Below, one piece after another: positions 39,955 through 45,720 of a stretch of DNA of 45,720 nt. Both the position numbers and the translations under genes were made by a program. The notes under the pieces are model-generated. The model ran no database searches. It worked only from the letters and a program-made list of their open reading frames with translations, and had not been told where the DNA came from. How positions within the stretch are numbered: position 1 is the stretch's first letter; the number at the start of each line of letters is the position of its first letter. Origin of the DNA: Fusobacteriaceae bacterium (GTDB lineage: Bacteria; Fusobacteriota; Fusobacteriia; Fusobacteriales; Fusobacteriaceae); assembly GCA_031272945.1 (NCBI GenBank), contig JAISST010000158.1, positions 1-45,720 on the forward strand. The letters run 5' to 3'.

Positions 39955-41001
39955 TTAATCCGAAAAGATGATGCACACCGGACTGCCTGTTTCGATTGTT
40001 TGTCCGGTATAGGTCAAGCTTCCGTTTTCTTCAATACGAAAGGTCAAAATCGTATCGCTTTCCTCATTGGCGGCATAGAGATATTGCCCGGTTGGATCAA
40101 TCGTGATGAAACGGGGAGTTTTTCCCTGCGTCGATACCCAGCCCTGCGTTTTCAACATCCCCGATTTTTCGTCAATCGCGTAAATTGTAATGCTGTCATG
40201 AATACGGTTGGACGCATACATATGCGAAACGTCATGCGAGACCATGATTCCGCTGGCTTGTCCGTTTCCTACATAGGTTTCCGGTAAAGTTGATAAAATT
40301 TGTATTGGGATCATACAACCTGTGGAGACATCAAACGTGTGAAAGCAGATCGTGTTGTCCTTCTCATTGATCAAGTAGATCCAGCGATTATTCAAATGTA
40401 CCGCCACATGCCTGGCCTCGGCCCGATCTCTTGTCGGTAAAACAAATTTGATGGCAAAACCTGTTTCGGGGGAAAAGGTGAATACCGTAGTCTTCGAATA
40501 CCCGGCCTTACGCCCCTGCGAAGGGACAAAAAGAACGCTTTGACTGTGGTCATAGATAATTTGATGCGGATGAGAGACGTCCCCTTCTTTTATCCCGGGA
40601 ATGGTTGTTTTGAACGCTACGGGTCCCAAACTTCCGTCATTTTTTCTGGGCAAAGCCACGATCGTGCCGGCTTGGAGATTTGCGGTCAATATGAACTTGT
40701 TGCTGCGATCCGGCGTAAGAAATACCGGATTTTCTCCTTCGCAATTTGTCTGACCGAGCAATGTCAGCAGACCCGTTGCGCGATCAACCGAAAAGGAACT
40801 TACTTCCGAAAAATCACCGTGTACCGTATAAAGAAAAGCTTTGCCATGATCAAAAGTCAGATATGAGGGATTGACCAGATTGCCCGCGGTCCCGACATGC
40901 GTCCAGCCGCCGTTGCTGTCATTGACTTCATAAATTTCTATGCCTTTCCCCCTCGCGTTCCGTTCTTTTGTTGTGCGGCATCCTACATAAGCATATCTCA
41001 T
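39955..41001 (-). CDS. Lactonase family protein (YbhE/6-phosphogluconolactonase-like beta-propeller)
   Basis: This 348-residue seven-bladed propeller has repeated blade motifs (SYLTFDHGKAFLYTVHG, FITIDPTGQYLYAANEESD). HPHQIIYDHSQSVLFVP, GQASGIMVSHDVSHMYASN and the final PRFITIDPTGQYLYAANE match the YbhE-type lactonase family. It hydrolyses lactones in the cytoplasm, as there is no signal peptide. Its place between the transporter and citG genes of a citrate lyase locus is unusual. It may open a citrate-related or sugar-acid lactone, but the substrate is unknown. Confidence 0.88.
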   Translation of the reverse strand: MRYAYVGCRTTKERNARGKGIEIYEVNDSNGGWTHVGTAGNLVNPSYLTFDHGKAFLYTVHGDFSEVSSFSVDRATGLLTLLGQTNCEGENPVFLTPDRSNKFILTANLQAGTIVALPRKNDGSLGPVAFKTTIPGIKEGDVSHPHQIIYDHSQSVLFVPSQGRKAGYSKTTVFTFSPETGFAIKFVLPTRDRAEARHVAVHLNNRWIYLINEKDNTICFHTFDVSTGCMIPIQILSTLPETYVGNGQASGIMVSHDVSHMYASNRIHDSITIYAIDEKSGMLKTQGWVSTQGKTPRFITIDPTGQYLYAANEESDTILTFRIEENGSLTYTGQTIETGSPVCIIFSD

Positions 41002-41029
41002 ATTGCAACCTCCTCGTCAAACAGCCAAA

Positions 41030-42283
41030 TCAAAGTATACCATACAAGCCAAGCAAGGCAACCAGGGAAACGATAAGAACCTGAGCGGCAGAAAGTGCGA
41101 ATAATTGAATAAATAACTTCTGCTGTTTTTTTTCATTGATTTTCTTTTCCTGGGAATAGGCCGCCAATGTCAGGCTTCCTCCGGTAGACATGGGGCTGAT
41201 GCCGGCTACGGTCGCGCCGGCGGTTATTGATGTAACCAAAACAATGACTCCTGTGCTTCCCCCGATGTTTTCAACAATTCCGGGAACGGCGGGCACCAAT
41301 GTCGGCAATACAACACCGTTTGCCGAGCTGAACCAAGACATGACGCCGCCTGTCATGGACATGATAAAAGGCGCGGTAAAGCTGTTCATCATTTTTGCCA
41401 AAACATCGGAAAGCAACTTGATCCCGCCCAACTGTGTTGTCACCGTCATCAGGACATTGATTCCGCAAATCAGGATCAATACGCTCCAGGGAATCATTTT
41501 TACCGCAGCCGTTTCATTGACCGCGCCCAGAATAATCAACGCGCCGGCAATCATAAAGGACATGATTCCCACGTCTTGATTGAAACCTACAACTGTTACC
41601 GCCAAGGTAATCAATCCAGCCAGACAGAGCAGTTGTTTTTTACTGAATTTTTCCGTATCCGACAGTTTTAATACCATGTCAGAGCGCAGTTTATAGCCCT
41701 TGAAAAAGATATATACGACAAGCGCGCAAACAAAATTCGCAAGCGTCACGCCGATCCAAACTGTGGCTGGGTTTCCGGCGATGGATTTTACGTCAAGAAG
41801 ATCTTTGATGATAATCCCGGTCAGCGCTATGGGCGACGTAGTCCCGCCAACGGCCCCCAGAAGCGCCATCGCGGCGAGAAGCAAAGGAGAGGTGTTCATT
41901 TGTACAGCCAGAGAAACGCCGAACAGAATCATGACCGCCTGAACGGAAATGGCACCCGGGCCCGCCGCCGACAAGAGATACGATGTGAGGTAAACAATAA
42001 TGGGGATTAAAAACGTATTTTTTCCAACAAGAGCGACGATCTTCCGCGAAAGCAGCTCCAAAGTCTTGTTTTCTTGCAAAAGTGCGAAAAGAAGCATGGT
42101 TCCCAAAAGCGTCAAAAAGAGTTTCGTGGGATAACCGCTGAAGAACAAGTTGATCTTGAGACCGCCCGTCAGAATAAGTATGGGCGCCAAAGCCAGCGAG
42201 ACGATACCCACATTCATTTTCCTTACAAAACCCAATACGATTGCACCTGCAAGGAATACCAACGATAATACCGGAAATAACAT
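41030..42283 (-). CDS. DASS/IT superfamily di- or tricarboxylate carrier (MatC-like)
   Basis: This 417-residue protein with about 11 hydrophobic segments has two inverted-repeat halves. GGTTSPIALTGIII and ANGVVLPTLVPAVPG near the two substrate-site loops are the usual positions of the SNT-type motif, though neither shows canonical SNT. TM-rich ends and Lys-rich cytoplasmic loops favour a membrane carrier for organic acids. Its place next to citF makes citrate or another di/tricarboxylate the likely cargo. It lacks similarity to the classical CitT signature that I could verify, so the exact family name is uncertain. Confidence 0.82.
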   Translation of the reverse strand: MLFPVLSLVFLAGAIVLGFVRKMNVGIVSLALAPILILTGGLKINLFFSGYPTKLFLTLLGTMLLFALLQENKTLELLSRKIVALVGKNTFLIPIIVYLTSYLLSAAGPGAISVQAVMILFGVSLAVQMNTSPLLLAAMALLGAVGGTTSPIALTGIIIKDLLDVKSIAGNPATVWIGVTLANFVCALVVYIFFKGYKLRSDMVLKLSDTEKFSKKQLLCLAGLITLAVTVVGFNQDVGIMSFMIAGALIILGAVNETAAVKMIPWSVLILICGINVLMTVTTQLGGIKLLSDVLAKMMNSFTAPFIMSMTGGVMSWFSSANGVVLPTLVPAVPGIVENIGGSTGVIVLVTSITAGATVAGISPMSTGGSLTLAAYSQEKKINEKKQQKLFIQLFALSAAQVLIVSLVALLGLYGIL

Positions 42284-42305
42284 GTCATCCTCCTTTGTTC
42301 AATTA

Positions 42306-43865
42306 TTATAGTAATTCAAACGGCTTTATCTTCCGTACCACATCGAGAATCGTCCCGTCCCGGGCTTCCACGACGGCCACCACTTTGTCCTCCCACTGTA
42401 GTTTTTGAGGAACTCCGAGGAGGCTGTCCGCCTTTTCCTTCAACCACTCTATCGTAACATGCTTGATTTCTGCGTCATCCAGGCATTTTATCAGATCCGG
42501 GCGCAAGGGGTTGACGGCGATGCCATAGTCCGTGACAAGAACGTCGACGCAATCGCCCGGGGTCGTCACGGTGACGACATCCTCACAGACGGTGGCCATC
42601 CGGCCTCGCGTCAACGGAGTTACAATGATACAGCATTTGCTGCCTGCTGCCGCGTCAGGATGCCCTCCCGGCGCACCGCGCAGCACCCCGTCTGAGCCTG
42701 TGATGACATTGACGTTGAAGTTCAAGTCGATTTCCAAAGCGGCCAATACCACAAAGTCCAATTGATTGACGTAAGCGCCTTTGTTGGCAGGATTGGCGTA
42801 TTCGCTCATGCTCACTTCGTGATGCCCAGGATGTCGTAGAATATGATTGATCGCCTGCTGGTCATAGTCCTGCGTATCCAGCAGATGTTTCACGAGTCCT
42901 TTGTCATAGAGGGAGCAAATGGCCCCGCTGGTTCCCCCCAAAGCAAAACTCATGGTAATGCCGTGTTTGACCATGTGCGCCTCAAGAAAGCGGTTGACTG
43001 CCAGAGATGGTCCGCCTACGCCCGTCTGAAACGTAAATCCGTCTTTGAACCAGGGTGTGGCCGTCATAATTTTCGCGACATTTTCCGCCATCATCAATTC
43101 TCTGGGATTTTCCGTCATTCTTGCTTCTTTTGTACTGATTTTGCGTGCGTCTCCGATATTTTCCACAAGACAGACATAATCCACGTTTTCGGCGGCGATT
43201 GAAGCGGGCATATTCGGCGCTTCGACGAGGGTATCGGTCACGATGACCGTATGATCCGCATAGCGGGAATCATGAATCGCGAAGCCCATGGATCCGAAAT
43301 CATTCTTTCCCCCGATGCCGCAGGCGTTTCCGAAGGCGTCCGACGAGGCAGCCGCGAGAAAAGCGATATTGATGTGAACCTCCCCCGCTTCCACCGCTCT
43401 GGGTCGTCCGCCATGGCTTCTGATAATCGCGGGCGTGGCCAATTTTCCAGCGGAAATGACGTCTCCGATTCTTCCCCGTACGCCGGAGGTCTGTACACCG
43501 GTGATGATTCCACGCTCGATGTAGTCGGCAATGGTATCTTGCGCATCGCCCAAAGAAGTGGCGGCGACGGTGATATTTTTTAACCCCATTTCTTCAACGA
43601 GAACTTTTGCCACGATTGAGGCCACATAGTCGCCGTCGCGCAGTTCCGAATGAAAAGAAAAGGTCATCCCGTCGTGGGCGCCGCATTTCTCACAGGCCTC
43701 CTTGATGCTTGCGCAAACTTTACTTTCCGTAGGTTTTACGCTTCTTTTTGTTTTCGGGGAATCTCGTTTCACATATTTCCCGTCCATATAATATTTGCCT
43801 TGATAGACCTCTTTTCCGGTTTTCAATAATTCATCCGGAATGTCCCTGCTGACTGCGTTAATCAT
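42306..43865 (-). CDS. citF: Citrate lyase alpha subunit (citrate:acetyl-ACP transferase) CitF
   Basis: This 519-residue cytoplasmic CoA-transferase-fold subunit exchanges acetyl for citryl on CitD. It shows TFSFHSELRDGDYV, GDAQDTIADYIERGII, FGNACGIGGKNDFGSMG, ALGGTSGAIC and GVLRGAPGGHPDAAAG. Length matches CitF (about 510). It follows citE by 14 bp with GGAGGGGG before the ATG. Its product forms a complex with CitD and CitE. Confidence 0.95.
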   Translation of the reverse strand: MINAVSRDIPDELLKTGKEVYQGKYYMDGKYVKRDSPKTKRSVKPTESKVCASIKEACEKCGAHDGMTFSFHSELRDGDYVASIVAKVLVEEMGLKNITVAATSLGDAQDTIADYIERGIITGVQTSGVRGRIGDVISAGKLATPAIIRSHGGRPRAVEAGEVHINIAFLAAASSDAFGNACGIGGKNDFGSMGFAIHDSRYADHTVIVTDTLVEAPNMPASIAAENVDYVCLVENIGDARKISTKEARMTENPRELMMAENVAKIMTATPWFKDGFTFQTGVGGPSLAVNRFLEAHMVKHGITMSFALGGTSGAICSLYDKGLVKHLLDTQDYDQQAINHILRHPGHHEVSMSEYANPANKGAYVNQLDFVVLAALEIDLNFNVNVITGSDGVLRGAPGGHPDAAAGSKCCIIVTPLTRGRMATVCEDVVTVTTPGDCVDVLVTDYGIAVNPLRPDLIKCLDDAEIKHVTIEWLKEKADSLLGVPQKLQWEDKVVAVVEARDGTILDVVRKIKPFELL

Positions 43866-43879
43866 ATACGCCCCCTCCT

Positions 43880-44788
43880 TTATAAATCACCGTGATATAC
43901 GCCACATGCTTTCGCCAGCGCGATGACCCGCTCGGCGTCTTCAAAAAAAGGAATGTCGACCATTTTTCCATCCACGGTATAAACTCCCACGCCGGATTTT
44001 ACCTGCTGATTGAAAGAGCGCACGAGTTTTTCCGCGTAAGCGATTTCCTTTTCCGTTGGCGCGAAAGTTTCATGCACAAAGCGGATTTGCCTCGGATTTA
44101 CGATGCTTTTCCCGTCAAAACCCATTTTGCGATTTTGGATGACTTCCGCCTGAAATCCTTCCGTATCGTCAATATTGGGAAACATCGTGTCGAAACATTG
44201 AACGCCTGCGGCTCTCGCGGCCAATAACATCTGCCCTCTTGCCACGAACATTTCGATTCCCGCTTCCTCAATCCGGACATGCATGCACTTTCTGAAATCT
44301 CCGCCGGAGATGGCGCAGCCGAACATACGCGGAGACGCGGTCACGATTTCGTAGGCGTTTAGAATGCCCATGGGGCTTTCCAAGGCGGCCATCAGCAACG
44401 TTCTCCCTTCTTCCACGCCGAATTCTTTTTCGGTGTCCGTTACATATTTGTCAACGGTTTTGACATCATACGCGCTTTCGCATTTGGCGATTCGGATGCC
44501 GTCGGCCCCTCCCGCTACGACGCAGCGGATATCTTCTCGCCAATGGGGCGTATCCAGGCCGTTGATCCGGACAATAACTTCCGTTTGGCCGTAATCAATC
44601 GATTGCAAAGCGTTGTAGAGAGAAAAGCGAGCGGCGTCTTTCTGATTTTCCGCCACGGCGTCTTCCAAATCCAAAATGATGCTGTCGGCGCCGTAGATGT
44701 AGGCGTCCTTGATCAGTCCGGGAGATTGGGCGTTCATAAACATCATGGTCCGCCGGAGTCTTTTTTTCTGAGGCTTGGGTCTTGTCAT
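43880..44788 (-). CDS. citE: Citrate lyase beta subunit (citryl-ACP lyase) CitE
   Basis: This 302-residue HpcH/HpaI-type TIM-barrel enzyme cleaves citryl-ACP to acetyl-ACP and oxaloacetate. It has RTMMFMNAQSPGLIKDAY, DSIILDLEDAVAENQK, the basic VRINGLDTPHW, ESPMGILNAYEI and GKSIVNPRQIRFVHETF. I choose the ATG at 44788 (MTRPKPQ); the ORF-track TTG seven codons up has no merit. The ATG overlaps the citD stop by one base (TAATG), giving tight translational coupling of the complex partners. Confidence 0.95.
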   Translation of the reverse strand: MTRPKPQKKRLRRTMMFMNAQSPGLIKDAYIYGADSIILDLEDAVAENQKDAARFSLYNALQSIDYGQTEVIVRINGLDTPHWREDIRCVVAGGADGIRIAKCESAYDVKTVDKYVTDTEKEFGVEEGRTLLMAALESPMGILNAYEIVTASPRMFGCAISGGDFRKCMHVRIEEAGIEMFVARGQMLLAARAAGVQCFDTMFPNIDDTEGFQAEVIQNRKMGFDGKSIVNPRQIRFVHETFAPTEKEIAYAEKLVRSFNQQVKSGVGVYTVDGKMVDIPFFEDAERVIALAKACGVYHGDL

Positions 44789-45090
44789 TATCTCACCGCT
44801 CCTTTCCAAGGGATATTTTCATGAGAAGCGTCGCAACTGCGGAATACGGCACATTGCACTCTGGCCCGGATCGTACAGTCCAGTGCGCCCCTGTCCACAA
44901 CACGCACAACAGCGTTTATTACGTCCAATTCCTCTAGGGTTTTTGTCACGACTTGCTTGATTTGCGGACCATACTGGTTCATGACAATGCTGTCGATCGT
45001 GAGCTTCAATCCGGATTCCGAAGGCTCCACACTGACCTGGACATCGCTTGATTCAAGTGTACCCGCTATCGCGGGTTTTCGTACGAGCAT
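44788..45090 (-). CDS. citD: Citrate lyase acyl carrier protein (gamma subunit) CitD
   Basis: This 100-residue carrier has the GTLESSDVQVSVEPSE segment with the Ser that carries the phosphoribosyl-dephospho-CoA group. QIKQVVTKTLEELD and RVVDRGALDCTIRARVQ are typical of CitD. GAGGTGAT precedes the ATG. It is the first gene of the citDEF set. Confidence 0.93.
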   Translation of the reverse strand: MLVRKPAIAGTLESSDVQVSVEPSESGLKLTIDSIVMNQYGPQIKQVVTKTLEELDVINAVVRVVDRGALDCTIRARVQCAVFRSCDASHENIPWKGAVR

Positions 45091-45122
45091 TTTATCACCT
45101 CACTTTTAAGATCAAAAAAGAT

Positions 45123-45151
45123 TGTTTTGTATAAAACACAAACTATTTGTG
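45123..45151. promoter_or_regulatory. Two adjoining dyads upstream of citD
   Basis: TGTTTT-GTAT-AAAACA (45123-45138) and CACAAA-CTA-TTTGTG (45137-45151) are perfect inverted repeats that overlap by two bases, 33-61 bp upstream of the citD start in the divergent region. They are candidate operators for the LysR regulator or a CRP-type factor. The rest of 45091-45344 is AT-rich and has a CATTC...GAATG dyad. Confidence 0.4.
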
Positions 45152-45263
45152 CCTATATTAAACAACGTAATGCGCAAAAAGTAAAATTCAATTATTTCGT
45201 AGAAATACATTCCAAAAAAGAATGGTTATTTAAAATAATTATTCCATTTTGTTATTAAATAGC

Positions 45264-45292
45264 TTGCTTTTCCATGCGATTTGTGATAGAAT
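45264..45292 (+). promoter_or_regulatory. Sigma70 promoter of the LysR gene by the cit locus
   Basis: TTGCTT, 17-bp spacer, TAGAAT, 52 bp upstream of the ATG at 45345. Confidence 0.6.
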
Positions 45293-45344
45293 AGTGTCGT
45301 CATAATAAAGAATATCCCACCCGATTTGAATCGCAGGAGAGCCG

Positions 45345-45720
45345 ATGGACGAAAGAGATTTTGAATTGATCGCTGTTTTGGAAAAAACAAAAAATATCAC
45401 CCGAGCCTCGGAAATTCTCTTTACCTCTCAATCCGCCCTATCCAAACGAATCAGCGCCATAGAACAGGAATTGGGCGTACCCCTGATCGTGCGGTCCCGT
45501 TATGGCGTGCATTTTACGCCTGAAGGAGAAGAAGTGCGTAAAAAAACGGAAGAAGCGGCGGACATTTTGCGGCGGATGCGGGAAGTTCTCGACGGACAGA
45601 GAGATGCGATCTGTGGGACAATCCATATCGGCGTTTCTGTGAACTACGCGCTCTACCGTTTTCCCGAGACGCTTTCTTTGTACAGAAAGAAATATCCCCA
45701 GGTCAATACGCACATCATCA
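45345..45720 (+). CDS. LysR family regulator, probable cit regulator (3' truncated by window edge)
   Basis: This gene is absent from the ORF track because it runs off the end; 125 residues are visible. It opens MDERDFELIAVLEKTKNITRA with the LysR HTH SQSALSKRISAIEQEL, then the linker helix and the start of the effector domain (GTIHIGVSVNYALYRFPE). AGGAG lies 5 nt before the ATG. It is divergent from citD, the usual position for a LysR activator of an adjacent operon. It most likely senses citrate or an intermediate, but that is inference. Confidence 0.88.
   Translation, partial: MDERDFELIAVLEKTKNITRASEILFTSQSALSKRISAIEQELGVPLIVRSRYGVHFTPEGEEVRKKTEEAADILRRMREVLDGQRDAICGTIHIGVSVNYALYRFPETLSLYRKKYPQVNTHII

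Noticed and set aside
1-45720. CRISPR array, IS element or rRNA
   Set aside because: No regularly spaced direct repeats, transposase motifs or rRNA sequence seen on reading both strands.

Overview
The window reads as part of the chromosome of an anaerobic diderm bacterium of moderate GC. Fusobacteriota is my best guess, but the sequence does not prove it. Four things point to a diderm: a GmhB heptose-bisphosphate phosphatase, periplasmic proteins with signal peptidase I-type leaders and no lipobox (ABC binding protein, M23 peptidase, TPR/Sel1-like protein), a CitDEF citrate lyase, and fermentative CoA-transferase and MaoC enzymes. Most genes have strong AGGAGG-type ribosome sites and near-consensus sigma70 promoters with 17-bp spacers.

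Layout. 0-4.2 kb: the end of a sugar-phosphate isomerase/epimerase and a complete ribose-type ABC importer (ATPase, permease, binding protein). 4.2-5.1 kb: an M23 peptidase. 5.2-11 kb: a fermentation/transport region with a GntP-type permease, a LysR regulator, an (R)-enoyl-CoA hydratase of the MaoC type, a small membrane protein, a CoA-transferase and an SDR. Together these could form an (R)-3-hydroxybutyrate or 4-hydroxybutyrate route. 11-13 kb: CorA and an RluA-type pseudouridine synthase. 13.1-25.8 kb: dCMP deaminase and gmhB, then a tightly packed division and cell-wall cluster (murF-mraY-murD-murG-murC-murB-ddl-ftsQ-ftsA-ftsZ) with several ATGA overlaps, no ftsW, and a perfect-consensus internal promoter inside ftsQ. 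25.8-27.4 kb: a TIGR02757-type protein, a LysE-type exporter and tRNA-Ser(CGA).

27.5-28.98 kb is an AT-rich accessory patch unlike its surroundings. It holds a membrane protein of unknown function, a headless coding fragment and a decayed NADAR (YbiA-like ADP-ribosyl-guanine N-glycosidase) gene with an internal deletion and a nonsense codon. 29-31.4 kb: RidA, a flavin reductase, a TPR/Sel1-like repeat protein and an unknown small protein.

31.5-37.7 kb is a self-contained sigma54 circuit. An enhancer-binding protein is transcribed away from a PLP-dependent sulfur amino acid lyase-like gene, an M20 amidohydrolase and a YfcC-type transporter. A textbook -24/-12 element lies upstream of the lyase. 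37.7-39 kb: a CmpB-type membrane protein and a nitroreductase. 39-45.7 kb is a citrate-lyase locus (citD-citE-citF, a dicarboxylate/tricarboxylate carrier, a beta-propeller lactonase, citG) with a divergent, truncated LysR gene at the right edge. No citC or citX is seen. I found no IS element, CRISPR array, rRNA or integrase.
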